Source of the DNA: Eutypella sp. D-1
Lineage: Eukaryota > Ascomycota > Sordariomycetes > Xylariales > Diatrypaceae
Assembly (NCBI GenBank): GCA_023313575.1
Contig: JAJTTP010000019.1
Coordinates: forward strand, 310,001 to 374,000
Length of the DNA: 64,000 bases
Reading direction: 5' to 3'
Shown: piece by piece, positions 12,434-25,200 of the stretch
How the letters are laid out: each line of letters begins with the position of its first letter
Position numbering within the stretch: the first letter of the stretch is position 1
Program-made: the position numbers and the translations under genes
Notes under the pieces: model-generated
Database searches by the model: none
Told to the model about the DNA's origin: nothing
Seen by the model: only the letters and a program-made list of their open reading frames with translations

Positions 12434-15015
12434 TTTGGCGATCCGTAATGGCTTAAAGCTGACAGGCTGTTTCTAGCTGTTGTCGTGACTAGGTCTCAAC
12501 GATGTTAGATAGAAGGATGATAAGGGAAAAGGTGCCATAAGTGTTCTAGATACTGGAGCTTACTTTATAGCAGACCTTTTCCATCGCCGTGGCGACAATG
12601 CCGACTAGGAACCGCTATCGGTACATTATTGTCCACCAACCCGATCTTGAACGAGCACGCTTGAGGGGCTTTTTACGCTATCATACATTCCTGTCACCCA
12701 CCCTTTACCCTTCGGGGCGCATATCGACGTCTATCGGTATTGTAGTAATAGCCGCTAAGCCATCGAACTAGGGGATAGCTCGCCGCCAGTGCAACCATCT
12801 CCGCAGTGTGGCAGCTTTAGTCCGGGGACCGGAGCCCGGGACCCGAGAGTTCGATACAAGATCACCTTTGATCACGAAGGGCCCATCTTCATAAGCTTAT
12901 CAGATTACCTTGATCGGGGGTATCTTAAAAACATAATTGTGCGGGGAATAGTCGCCATTCCAACCTGGATGTGCAGCGAACTCATACGACCGCGGAAAGA
13001 AAGAAAAGGAATGAATCCTACACGGTACAATGTGCTTCTGCAACAGGGGATACCGATTTTTCATCAAATGTTCCTCGAGACTGTCACAGCCAATCCTTTG
13101 CGGCGGCTTGCAAAGTTCTCGGACCTCTTACAACAGCGTCCAGGTCCTTGGATAACTGATTGCCGGCTGGGTAGACCTAATGACGAAACGATAGCTCTGT
13201 GAAGGCACTCATATGCCATCCCAAAGAAATCACAACAGGTAGATTGATACTCCAGCTGAGTCAAGATAATAAATCGTTCACCTTGGACGTCATGTGCTGT
13301 TGCCAAGTTTGACCGCGAGATGTCATTTTCGAGGTCTTATCTATCGAGATCGGCTTCTCCATTCAGGAGCATCCCAACAAGAGACTGGCCAAGCAGCTAC
13401 ACGCACGCGAAAAAAAAATATCATGGCGAGAATGACGAGCCGGAGATGCCGATTACTTCCACCCGTTTAAGGTACTGTGGTAATTTAGACTGTCTGATGG
13501 GGTTGCTCATGTCGTTGATAAGGTATGACCCCTGTACGCATGACCTGGATAGGATGAAGCCACCTTTTAGAAAACGAAGACTGTAATAAGGATATGTCAA
13601 CTGACACTGGGAAGACTCTGAAAAAGCTCAGGGACGCGTTTACCGGGGATGCAGCTATAAGCCCTCACTTGAGACCGCATGCAAGGTTCTGATATATTCG
13701 GCTAGGGACGAGGACAAGGATTTTGCTGGTGGTGGCTATCCGAGGTAGTCGGTTGATACAGGTAACCAACATGATGCTAATCACGGTCTGTTCCGTCCCT
13801 TTCTTCGTCAATTTTGTCAACCTTTCAGTTTGAAGCCTAATGAGGCGCTGCACCCTCAACAAGTCGGCTAAAAACACCTACGTGTATACCGACATTGTCA
13901 AATACACGCATTATTGAGATGATGTGGTGTGCGGCAGCTTTACCGGGAAATAATACAACATACAGATGCTGATTTCATATATGTTAACTTGTAGTTATGC
14001 GCGCATGAATAATCAGAAGATGCAGCCGGCAGGATACCGCGCAACTGGCCAGACCAGCCAGAATGAAGAAGCTCGTGTCGCGGGGTCATTTTCACCCTCT
14101 AGGTTTCACCCATTAACGGGCGCATGGTTGCGTTTTGCGCAGTGGAAGGTAAGGGCTCGACTGACACATTTTAGCTCTTGGATGTCCCCAGCATAGTGAA
14201 CTACACGGGTCATAGAGGCAAGATCAGCATCAACTCAACAATGATAGGTGTCGAGGGGCACGTCCGTATATCTTCGTGGCCGCTACAGCAGTACATGACT
14301 TTAGAAGGGGCAGCGATGAAGAATGTGCAGTATACTACGTATCCCGCGGAACCAAAGCTCGAGGGAAAGTTTCATTTCGAACTGAAGCGATGACGCGACA
14401 ACGGACAATCCAAATTTGCCAGGATTTTGTAGGACTACCGCAATCCGCCTAAGGATGGTAGCAGGCACCCAGATCTCGATGAGTTCCCCGGGTCTCCAGG
14501 TAGTGCTATAATAAAAGTGAAATATTTTAATATCCCAACCCAACTCGTTACTCTTCACAGATGATAGTTAATAGACAAGGGTCTGGGTTCATTTTCTTCT
14601 TTGAAACGTAGCAGCATGGTTGGTAGATGGTCCACGCCTGCCCCTATTGTCCAACCAGACGAGTAGGAAGTCCCTTGCCTTTGTTCCCCTTCAACTAGCC
14701 CCCGCCTACCCGCATCTTGTCGATTCCTAATTAGTTGCTTGGCAGCTAAACATCCGCTGAAGCTCGCAGTTCTGGGCCCACCCAACCGCCCTGCCGCCCA
14801 AGGGTTTTGACAGACTGCAGTTGTTAGCTGCACTAACTCAGTAGTGCGATTCTCGCGAGGCTCATGCCACCACATCGGAAAATTACACATTGACTTCAAC
14901 ATATTTCCCTAGTTTGCATAGACCGGCTCTCCATCTCCTAGACAAGAAACTATACAAAGACGAACAGTTCTCCCAGCTACCTTGGTCATCAGACTTCAAA
15001 CAACGCGAGCCCAGT
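12434..15015. other. 2.6 kb intergenic region, sulfatase/regulator divergent promoter
   Basis: This separates the divergently transcribed sulfatase and regulator genes. Several open stretches of 60-137 codons occur (the longest at 12789-13202) but they have no ATG start, no recognisable domain and no splice signals linking them. A few CGG/CCG pairs are seen (for example CGG-N5-CCG at 13441-13451), which could be Zn2Cys6 sites but are expected by chance in a region this long. It may include remnants of a decayed gene. Confidence 0.5.
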
Positions 15016-17640
15016 ATGACACCTGTTCCCAGCAGCCCTGAATCAGAGCCTAAAACAGTGAAGGCAAGCATACCTAGTATAAGATATTTCCAAACTACTG
15101 ATGCCTAGTTCTAACAGCCTTCTTTAGATATTCAGCTCTCATGACCCCGCATGTGATCAGGTACGTATGGCTAACGTTCAAAGAAAGAGGCATTGCTTAA
15201 TTAGTCCCATCCCAGTGCAGGATTAAAAAGATCGGGTGTGGTCGGGAGCTACCCAGTTGCTCTAACTGTCTAAGAGCCAAGGTTCAATGTGTGAGGTCTA
15301 ATAAGGGTAAAAGACCTAATCAGACTAATAAACTGTATGAAGGACCCCCCCCCCCCCCGGGCCCCGCCCCCGCGTAGACAAGCCACCAAACTCTCGCTAG
15401 AAGTGCTAACTAGAATCAATAGAGTCGGCGACTTTGAACAGTTTGGAAATCGCCTGGTTGAATTGGAGAAAAATGTCAATCGTATTCACGAGAGACTGGA
15501 CGAGTTCCTTCGATGTTTGCCCAGTCAACAAGAGAACTCTCTCAGTTCCCTTGGCCATAAAGTGGGCGCTGCATCAAAGAGCTCGGCGATACATGATGCC
15601 ATCATCGTATCTAGCCCCACTAGCCACCAGGATCTTCTTCTCAGCCATGTTACGTCGGATGGCAGTATTGCCGAGCGACTTATAGGAACGAGCTCTTTAG
15701 TGTCTCTACTTGAAGATGCCGACGACAAGATCAATCTACAGTTAGACTCCATGAGACCGCGTGCATCAATCCGAGATATTCTTATTCCCGATGGCAGGCA
15801 GATGGAGAAGTCTCCGCCCCCTATAATAGACGCATTCATGACCTTCAAGGCCGATATATATCGTGGGCTGTCTCTGTCGTCCAGCGCGTTCCACGCCGAC
15901 CTTTCTAATGACGGGTCACCGCTTTTATTGCCGCCAAAACGCCTACTCGAACCCATTGTCGAGCCATACTTCCGCCATATCTCGGCTGTCGTGCCAATTA
16001 TAGGACGAGTACCATGTCTAGAAGCAATCGATCAGTATTACTCGTCTGAAACGAGACCGGAGAGCATAGATCCAGCGTGGATTGTTTTATTCAACTACAT
16101 GATTCTGTTCTGTTTCGTTGGAAAGTACATGCCTCTCGAACGGCCAAGCAGCGATATCGATATGGAGTCTATCACACATTTCGAGCAGCCCTTCATCACT
16201 AATATCCGACGTGCCTTTGCTGTCACCGACAAGTTACTGACACCTAAATTGGTGAATGTACAAGCTCTGATAGCTTTGGTAAGTGTTAAGCCAATATTCT
16301 TACGCTGAGGTACATTGATTCATCAGTTCTTAGATACTTATATCCCAAAGGTACTTCTCGGAGCATGTCACGCAGTACTTAATGAACCAAGCATGCTTCG
16401 TAGCAAAATCCATGGGTCTGCACAGGCAAAAATACACGGGCGGCGAGCTCGCTGCAGAGGACATCGATGCCAGACGCCGTATTTTTTGGTGTTTGTTTAC
16501 CATCGACAAGGATGTGTCGCTTTTGCTGGGCACACCGCCTAATCTGCATCACTACGACTGCGATGTACCGTATCCCATACAAGTGTCGTATGACCTTCTA
16601 CGACGCCTCGATGCCAGCTTGATACTTGGTAAGGTATATATCATGCTCTACTCCGCATCAGCAGGACGTGCCGCCACCGAGATGATAGAGCACAACATCG
16701 ACGAGCTGGTGCGCGATCTTGCCCACTTCCAGCGCGCCGTGGATATTGGCCCCACTAATGATACGGATCCGATGAAGCGTGCCTGGCAATTCCTGGTGCT
16801 TGAGCACAAGCACACTATTCACCATGCGCGGCTTATGGTGTTGCGGCGCAGCAGCCAACGTGATAAATACGAGCAGCGCCTTTCAGAGGCCAGGCAGTGT
16901 ATCAAGATGATAACTAGGCTACACGTTGTCAGGACTACCGTCGGCGGCTTCATGGTTTTACGACGGTAAGCTGCATTTCTCGTCGGTTTTCAGTGGCAGG
17001 ACGCTAACCAAAAAACAGTCCCTTTCAATGGCGCCCTTTTGCATCCTTCTTCGAGCTTCTCCCTGTGATATTCAAATACCCCATCACGTGTGAGCAGCTG
17101 GATGATTTGAGCCTCCTCAAGGAACTGGTAGATATGCTGCGTGTTGTCGCCTCGTCAGACCAGCCTTTGTCGTATTGTGGGAAGTTGCTCCGTATAACAT
17201 CAGGTTGTATTGCAATCGCGGATGAATTCATCCAGCAGTCTCTACGGCATCAAAATGCAGCCTCGACCGACCAGGTACAGCCGATAAATCTTGACCAACA
17301 GAGAAAAAGGAGGGCCAGCAACGTCTCAGTTCTGGAGGTTCGTGCGGGGAAGTCGCGGAGCCCGCTGGATTTTAGCCAACAGACAAGGTATCCCCATCTG
17401 CAGGGACCAGCAGCAGATGTAGCTACAACCAACCCACTAATGCAATCGTCAATCCAGCCAGTAGTAGAAGCGCCAGATTATATGAACATGGGTTACGATG
17501 GGTTCGGGAATAACAACCTGCCGGATATGTTCCCCGGGTGGCCCAGAGCAGACCCTGACAGCCTATCGTTCCTCACTGATGGGTTCTTTTGGGGAGGCGA
17601 AGAAATCTACCATTCCCTGCAACACACTCCTCCCCAGTAA
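15016..17640 (+). CDS. Zn(II)2Cys6 transcription factor with fungal_trans domain
   Basis: A nuclear regulator, about 779 aa in my model. Exons: 15016-15057, 15128-15160, 15216-15290, 15343-16278, 16334-16965 and 17019-17640. The zinc cluster is C-x2-C-x6-C-x6-C-x2-C-x6-C (Cys 23, 26, 33, 40, 43, 50), with the CDQ/CRIKKIGC split across the intron at 15161-15215, a common place for an intron in this family. The middle domain (PF04082) shows the SQRYFSEHVTQYL / QACFVAKSMGLHR / DARRRIFWCLFTIDKD / LLGTPPNL series typical of fungal_trans. The intron at 16279-16333 is placed from the frame of SQRYFSEH. Exon 1 (MTPVPSSPESEPKT) and its GTGAAG donor are the least certain part. A run of 14 C at 15345-15358 shifts the frame unless a 52-bp intron (15291-15342) is removed. 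It is convergent with the sugar permease and is the likely local regulator of the neighbouring genes. Confidence 0.88.
15345..15358 (+). repeat. 14-nt poly-C tract in regulator coding region
   Basis: A pure run of 14 C inside the Zn2Cys6 gene, just downstream of the zinc cluster. The frame carrying the cluster runs through the tract and hits TAG at 15375, while the downstream domain is in the next frame. One C fewer would join the two frames without an intron. Confidence 0.85.
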
Positions 17641-17931
17641 GCCTAGTGCTGCTACAGAGTTCGACTTGCTGCAATCCGATGCTCGTCAGACCAGAGAGTT
17701 ATTGTGGAATAGTATAACTATCATATAATTGCTCGACTTATTTTTAATGCCCAACGAAGAATGGGGTGTTTATACACTGGACAATTGGTATTAGGTCTTG
17801 TTATTTAGCAATCAGAATTACGGGGTATAACATCGAATGTCAGGTTCCACCAGTCTCTAGGTCAAATCCCTAACAACTTTACCCCAGCTAAGTACATTAG
17901 TAGCCAAGCATCGTTGTGCAATTGGGTCTAC

Positions 17932-20014
17932 CTATTCTGCAACATGATCAAGATGGTACAAAGGCTCCAGTCGCGCGGTCTTGTCAAACAAAAGGTGGCG
18001 GCGCAAAAAATAAGGGAGTGCCTTGAAGAGCTGATAGCGGGTAAAGGTCCAGAGGGGCACGCCAAAAACGTAGTCAAGTTCCTCGAGTGTGCGCTTCTTG
18101 GTTTCAGGCATAAAGCAGTAGATGAGGCAGTAGCTGAGGACGTTAAGGCCGGCGTAGAAGCCGAAGGCGCCTTGGAGGGAGAAAGCGGCCACGATACGAA
18201 AGAAGGTCAGCGACAACACTGTGCCCCAAAAGTTGATACTAGCCACAGCCCAGCTCATGCCTACCTCCCGGTGCGACAGTGGGAACACCTCGGCACTGTA
18301 CGTGAAAGGAACAGGCCCAGCACCAGGGGAATAAACAACGGCAAACAGGTATACGAAGAGGGCAAGGACGCCTAAGTGCGCGCTGCTATCGGTGGGGATG
18401 AAGTGGATACACAGCGATGTCCCTATTAGCATTAGCATCATAAGTGGGAAGGTAGAGAGCAGCAGGCTGCGGCGACCGAACTGATCAATCATTCGCACGG
18501 CCGGGAAGGCAAAGACGAAGTTGATGGCGCCAAAGCCGAAAGAGAATACCAATGATGCCAACACGCTGGCGCCTGCCTCGTTGAAGACAGAGGAGCTGTA
18601 GTAGCTGATTACGTTGATGCCACACATCTGTTGCGACATCATCACGACGAAGGACGCGATCAGCGCCCGCCGGTTGCGCGCCACCGTGAACAGCTCCCCA
18701 AAACGCCGCGCGTAGTTGTTCGTCTTTTTCACCAGCGAGGCCTCCACTTGCAGCTGTGCGTACATGTAGTAAAGATCACGCGCAGCCTGCAACGGGGTCT
18801 TGCGAAGCCGGCATAATGAGTTATAAGCGTCTCTGGTGCGGCCCTTCTTCATGTACCAACGCGGTGACTCGGGACACATATAGATCTGTTCAATACTGTT
18901 TAGTTTACAGGTTCAACCATTTAATCATCTGATACAGGACCCCAGTGATCAAGAGATACTCACAAAAAGGGCGAGGGGGACTGCCGGGACGAAGGCCGAT
19001 GCCAACTGGAGTCTCCACGCAATGTCGCCCACGCGGTAGAAGGCCAGGTTAGCAGCAAAACCCAGCATGATTCCCATGGCAGTGTACATCTGCCATGACA
19101 TAACGAGGCCGCCACGTATATAGGCGGGAGAGTTCTCGGCGGCGAATACGGGTATGATTGAGGCCTTGCAACCCCAGCCGATGCCGAGCAGGAGCCGACA
19201 GACGAGCAGTTGCTCCCAGTTCTGACAGAAGGCTTGGCAAAGGACGGGGAAGATGCAAAAGATGGCGGAGAAGAAGATGGTACCGCGCCGGCCGACGTAA
19301 CTATCAAGAGGGTCCGACAGCCAGCAGCCCAGAAAAGACGCACCCACGTGCGGCGACCCGTTGACAAAGCCGAGGATCCATTGATGCTTCTCATAATCTG
19401 GTGTTCCCTTCACTGGGCTGATGCCGAACTCTGCCGGGAATGATAGGTTAGCTCCGTTAGCACCTGTCTGGTCCCAACCCCTGCGTGAAACCGTGGTTAT
19501 CAGTCGGAAGATGAAAATCGTGCAAAGTAGACAAGAGATTCATACTGCACAGCCGCGCCGACAGAGCACATGATTATTGTCATATATAAGCCCTTGGTTT
19601 GATCCCACTTATGCGCTTTCTCATGGCGCAGAATGTTGAGATCTTCCTGCTCCAGCTCTTCGATAGATTCAAAGTCGTTACTCTGAGCCAGGAGCGCGCC
19701 CTTCTTGAGTAAAGGAAGGACTTCATCGAGATTTCCTTCGCGTGCGAACACTTCGACGTCGTCAAGCAGCTCTCCCTTGCTCAAGTGGGCTAACGGGTTT
19801 CGAATACTACTCCAAAGTCAGGGTATATCTTCTCTTGCGTTCACCTTCGACAATTCGTCTGCACTGCGGGGACCACTAACGCTGCTGTGACATTGTGGTT
19901 AATATCGACGTGCTGTCGCTCAAGCCTGTGGGTACGCTTCTGGCTATTCGAGACGTGGTCCTTCTCTTCGATTTGGTCGACTGTCATTGTTCTTCTCTTG
20001 CCTTCCGTATCCAT
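17932..20014 (-). CDS. MFS sugar permease (sugar porter family)
   Basis: A plasma-membrane sugar/H+ symporter-type protein, 621 aa, with four exons on the minus strand: 20014-19881, 19806-19546, 19480-18964 and 18885-17932. All three introns (74, 65 and 78 bp) have GT..AG ends and keep the frame. Family marks: NPLAHLSKGELL N-terminal segment and GWDQTGANGANLSFPAEFG loop, as in fungal lactose/quinate-permease-like transporters; the LSDPLDSYVGRRG loop (degenerate D-R/K-x-G-R-R); PESPRW (309-314); QQMCGINVISYYSS (about 389-402) in TM7; DQFGRR (438-443); YSAEVFPLSHREVG; and PETKKRTLEELDYVF at the end of the last helix. These are diagnostic of PF00083. The start is chosen at the first ATG (MDTEGKRRTMTV) after an upstream stretch rich in stops or odd residues; the ATG ten codons on is an alternative. 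It is convergent with the regulator and divergent from the oxidoreductase, consistent with import of the pathway substrate. Confidence 0.92.
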
Positions 20015-20787
20015 GATAAGATGAAAGAATATTAAACCCCCAGTCCTCTTGTTTCGACACGACAGAAAAACCAGTTCAATTGGACACAAGACGAAACTGC
20101 ATGAATATTCATAGGTAACATAACCTCTTTGTTTATTTAGGGTGTCTGTGCTGATTATCTCCGTTTCTCGGCCTCCGTAGGCCGGCTGGTGTTCATCGCC
20201 AAGTAACGTGAACTACCGGGATAGCCATGATGGGACCACCTACTCTCCAATCGCATGCTATTCACATAGTTTCCTCACCAAATACCTCGAACCATCTCCT
20301 CTCCCTTACTAAGAGTTCAGGATGCAGGCTTGGAGTCGAGTTTGAGAAGATGCTTCCAATATGAAATTCTATTGCCCTTTGGCTCAGCTTTTAATCGCTG
20401 CTTGAAGAAGGGGAAGTGAAAGTTGATTTGTTATATTGAAAACTTTGGAGGGAGAGGATTGAGGGCTTGAGTGCCTGACTGCCTGAGGAGTGACCCCATT
20501 TTCCGCATTAGGGGGGGGAAGACCGCGAATCCGGCAGGGTTTCCTTGCAGAAAGTCAAGGACCCTGGTTCGTTGTTGTCGGGAGCCGGAGGCCGGGGCCC
20601 GGAGATCGGCCTGGGTACAGTCCTTGGCGGCCATATCAACTGACGTGAACTATAGAAACTGAGCAAGTCTAACTCATGATTAGTCCAGGAACTCCAGATA
20701 CAGTTCGCTTATTTGCGCTCTTTCAACTTCATACATCATATACCTTCTCGATGAGGGAGACAGAATTATATCGAGCTTTAGATAAAG
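20015..20787. promoter_or_regulatory. Divergent promoter between permease and oxidoreductase
   Basis: A 773-bp intergenic region shared by two genes that face away from each other, so both can be controlled by the same sites. It contains a CGG-N10-CCG palindrome at 20169-20184 and a GC-rich patch at 20579-20620 with several further CGG/CCG triplets, including CGG-N3-CCG at 20579-20587. No clear TATA element could be assigned. Confidence 0.6.
20169..20184. promoter_or_regulatory. Candidate Zn2Cys6 site, CGG-N10-CCG
   Basis: CGG triplets in inverted orientation spaced by 10 bp; the arms extend to a 6-bp inverted repeat (CGGCCT/AGGCCG around CCGT). Zn2Cys6 dimers of the Put3 type bind CGG-N10-CCG. 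Its use by the regulator at 15016-17640 is inference. Confidence 0.45.
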
Positions 20788-22217
20788 ATGAAAAATGCAC
20801 CAGCCGGCATCGATCTCGACTTGCCGGTCTTTAATGTGTTATATATCGGCGCTGGTGGCATCGTTTTCGGTAATGACTGGGTACACTGGAATCACAGCGC
20901 GCATCTAGAGCGTGCCCTCGGTCGGCGTTTATGTGTTGTTGGCATCGTTGACCCCAACCGTGAGCGATTTGACTGGGTTATGAGTCGCAAGGCTGCCTCG
21001 CTTGCTAAAGGCTGCTACGATAGCACCCGGTACTACGCCTCCGTACAGGAGGCCGCTGAGGGGCTCGCCGAGTCTAAGTCTGGTCCCGTTCAACTTATTA
21101 TGTTGGCAACACCCCCGCAATTCCGAGGATCCATTTCGCCGGGCCGGGATCTGGAGTTACAGATCCTAGCTACCTTCGGTAAGGAACCCGCCATCTTCGC
21201 CGAGAAGCCCGTTACCACGGGTTCCGTGGATGAAGCCTACAATGTGGCTCACCGCCTCGGCGCCTCCGGCAACCTCGTCGGCGTCGGTTATATGCTACGA
21301 TACCTCAAGGTAGTGCAAAAGGCGATGCGTATCATTCAGGATAATAGGCTCGTAGTGATGAGTGTGCAAGCGCGGTACGTGACCGCCTACTCGCAGATGC
21401 GAAAAGCCGAATGGTGGGATAAAGAGAAGCAGGGCGGGCCTATCGTCGAGCAAGCCACCCATTTCTGCGACTTGTGTCGCTACCTGGGTGGTGAAGTCGT
21501 CTTGAATACCGTCAGGGCTACGGCGCTCGAGCACCACGAGAAAGCGGGTAAGCTGAGTTATTTCACGGATGCTATTGACGAGAGCAACATCCATCCCGAG
21601 AATAGGATACCTAGGGTCACGTCAGCATTCTGGTGAGTGATGATTTCGTCAACATCAGATACTGGCTACAGACTTTTGTGAATTAACCACAAGGTATAGG
21701 AAATACGGTAGCGGTGCGATAGGAAGCTTGACGCATATCATCGCTCTGCATGGCATCACCTACGCCAATGAGATCGACGTGGTAGCTGACGGCTATCAAT
21801 TAAGACTTGTTGATCTATATAAGGACCCAACACTTTATGTAAGGTATGTAGTTTCCTAAGAGCCTTGGCTTAGGTGGAGTTGATTTCCAAAGCAATAGAA
21901 TATTGACTATATATAGGTACCCGGACGTCGAGAAAGAATCCATGTACCACTATCCTGGAGATGATCCATTCTACAATGAGCTCACGGCCATCACCAATGC
22001 CAAGGATATGAGGGATAGCAAGCTTTCGGCGCCTAGGATTGGGTGTGATGCAGAAGTCGTCAGTACTGCTGCCCAGGGTAAGGTGCAAATCAATAACGAC
22101 GAGCTTTTCCCAGACCATATCCTGTCTTCATATGAAGATGCAACCAAGACATATGAATTCAGCTGGACGATAAGGCTCCAGAGCGAGAAGACGAGTTCAA
22201 GGGTTAAAACAAATTAG
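20788..22217 (+). CDS. Gfo/Idh/MocA family NAD(P)-dependent oxidoreductase
   Basis: A 429-residue protein with three exons, 20788-21632, 21700-21843 and 21917-22217. The introns (67 and 73 bp) have GTGAGT and GTATGT donors and keep the frame through Trp and Arg codons. The N-terminal Rossmann fold begins NVLYIGAGGIVFGNDW (about 16-31), the dinucleotide-binding G-x-G-G motif. The family's EKP motif is at 139-141 (FAEKPVTTG), where the Lys takes part in catalysis. The C-terminal alpha/beta domain includes GGPIVEQATHFCDLCRYLGG, with the His near the active site typical of sugar or inositol dehydrogenases. Such enzymes oxidise a sugar, sugar acid or cyclitol hydroxyl; the exact substrate is unknown. 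It is divergent from a sugar permease and close to a sulfatase and regulator, which suggests a role in sugar catabolism. Cytosolic; no targeting signal seen. Confidence 0.88.
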
Positions 22218-25200
22218 AGCACTTTGATTACATGTATAGTGGCATAATTAAAGTTAGAGGGATATTATATCAGGCGCACAAAGCGATATCCCCAAAACAA
22301 TGGTTCCTCAGTATCAAGGATATCGCGACCCATCACGAGAATACTTACGAGCAAGAGGAGCAACGAGGGCAAGCAGGATAGTATGCAAGATCCACGAGTG
22401 TTCCTAAGAAATGAGAGCAAGTCCTCTTGTCACCTATCCTTCGGAATCCTTTACCCTTAACTTTACCTCATACCCCATTGGAGATATATTATTTCCACTC
22501 AGCTAAGTCGTCCTTACCCGACCCGATCTGGTGGCGTTTATCATGAAGTCTCAGTCAGCTGCCGCCTACTTTCGTGTAAGCTTTCTACATTGGTATGGAC
22601 ACGGAATGAGACATGCATAAGCCCATACTATCACTTTTCAAGGCCGGCTTATGGTCTAGTGACGATGACCTTCTAGAACAATTCCAGTTACCTCCCAGTT
22701 GATCGGCGGGCGCGCCCTTTTCAGCCGCTCTGAAGACAGCTGGTCATCTAGTAGGTAGTAAGTGGCATCAGGCAGTAAATTTTGCCCGATTACTACAAAC
22801 AGCCTCTTGATGCGCTTCCTACACGTTTGAAATGACATAGTCTAGCTTACGAAAGATAAGATGCAGTTTGGAGGCGGAGAAAATTAGGCCAGTCCCACTA
22901 CTACTAACACCACACGCGTAAAGAGCGCGCTGATGTCTCAGCCCACCTGCGACAAGCCTTCGAAAAGAAGATTATGTGGACGTGAACAATTCTCTCTGCT
23001 CACTAATCACGGGGTGTGTATAAAGCAGAGCGGTAAACATCCAGTGTATCCAGGCAGCCGCCGCTGCTTCCAGCCGTGGTGATGCCGGCGGCAACATATC
23101 AGCTTTTCTCCATTGGTAGCCGAGACAAGCAGCAGTGAGCTACCGTTCATTAAATAGCACATGTTTGCTTTTCGGTTTATACCTCTTTCCCAACCAGTCT
23201 CTCCTTTTCTCTCTCTTTTATCTCCACCCGCCTATCGCGCTTAAGAGGATTGACGTCCTAAAGGGCACCGATTATGACGAGACGGGTCTGAAATTCGCTA
23301 AAACAAGGAGCGCTGTTCTGCGCATCGCTAAATAATGTTTTCAAATACCACGAACATGCAGCACACTTTCCAAACTATCGCTTTCCGATGTCACTTGCTA
23401 AGAGGTATATGGGATTAAGGAGATAAAGCCCAGCCTTGGAGATGGCATTCCAAACACGTCCTTGTTCTTACCACCCTTCAAAAGGCCCAGCCAGAACCCA
23501 GGCGCTGGTCTCAGTACCAGACACTGATGACCGGACACCGATGGGAGGGCGCCGCGACTTCCCCTGTGATGACCCGCTCCCGTGGATTTGGAGGCGTTGG
23601 GCCCTTCGCGTTCAGATGGGATCGAAGGCTTTTCGCAGGACGCGATTGTCTCGTCTCGTGCGTGCCTTCACTACACAGTTATGCCTGCGAAGAGGGTGGA
23701 TGACGACGCTCAGTTCGGCTGCATGCTAGATCAAGTGACACAGAAATATCTGATCGCAGAAGCTGGGCCTGACTGCACTAGCTCTGGCCCGAGATAGGCT
23801 TTTGATACAAGAACGGACCTTAATCCTCATCCGTTAGTGTTAGCCCCTCGAAGAGCCAGTAATTACGCGATGAATAAACTGCTCCAACAATTGATAGTGT
23901 CAACCAACAAAATAGAAGCTGCTCGCCCGCAAGATCTAGATCGCACCCCTGACGCTAGGTCGTCTTGCTAGCTCGAGTGTCTCGGCGCGGTGCATATTGA
24001 TCAGCCGATCGATAGTCTCTGCGACTCGGCTGGTAGCCTGGATCCTGAGACATGCATTTGATGGAGCTCAACCTTTTATTTTATGTGGGCATGCTTTTCT
24101 GTCAGTGTCGTGCTCCCGCATACGAATGAGATGTATACTACCGAGGATCTAGGTGGCACGTAGGACTGAATCCCATGCTAAGAATCGATGGGAGACGCGG
24201 AGAACCATCCGACTTATTGTGCACCTTCGTGATATGACAGAATTGGAACTACTTCGGATGTCATTCCAGATCTCAGGGTCCCGACCTACACAACGGTTCT
24301 TCCAAGACCATAGTCTGGGGATAGGGCACGGAGGCGGGGTGCGGGGCATTGGTCTCAGGCCATCCCATAGTCTTTGGCGTGTCACACTCTTGGAATTTAA
24401 AACTGAGTTTAAGATTCAATAAAGAACTGCCGTAGGTGCAACTGAGCTATTGGAATCTTGGAAAGCTTTTTGCAAGACCAACTAAGTGTTTCATTCCTAA
24501 GAACTGCAGTGGCTCTAAAGGAGATAGTTATGTTCATAGTATTCAGCGCAGTCACTTCGGACTAAGGCATGCCGAGTGCGTTTCAAATCAGTACTCGTTA
24601 TCACCAGGTTGGCGAATCTCGTCGCATTCTCACTTAACGTAACTATACCACGATTCCATCACATGCGCGGATCAATAAACGAGATGTCACAGTATCACTT
24701 GAGTTCGTTTCTTTGTTAGTAACCTAGAATAAGTTGCAGAGCTGCGGATTGCTTAGTTCTGAAGTCCGTTGCGATCGTGTTTCTTGGTGGCTGAAGTGGG
24801 ATGCATGGGAGGCAGGAATGCGTGACTCGGGTTTCACTTGAATTGACAGCCTGACAAATCATCTTAACATGAACAACTTTTTGAGGGTCGCCAGGTGTCT
24901 TTTTCCTCTAAGGGACGCATATGATGTTACATTAGCCTCACCAGCCACTTGAACCATTGGCTGAAATTTGATGACGATGTTTTAAGTTGCAAGTTCCCAC
25001 TGGGTTGGGTAAGACACTGCAAACGAATCGTGACGCCCTTTCAACGAGCTCATGGATTAAAGACGTACCCCGGGATTACCCAAATCGTTGGGAGACTCTG
25101 TGCTGTGTGCAACTTGATGTATGATTAGGCTTGTGGAATTACAAGTACCGGAATCCCTGTGGTACAAAGATACCACGATCAGACAGCCCAAGGAGTTGCG

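Noticed and set aside
12789..13202. 137-codon open frame between sulfatase and regulator
   Set aside because: It lacks an ATG start, recognised domain and splice signals; a frame of this size is expected by chance in 64 kb.
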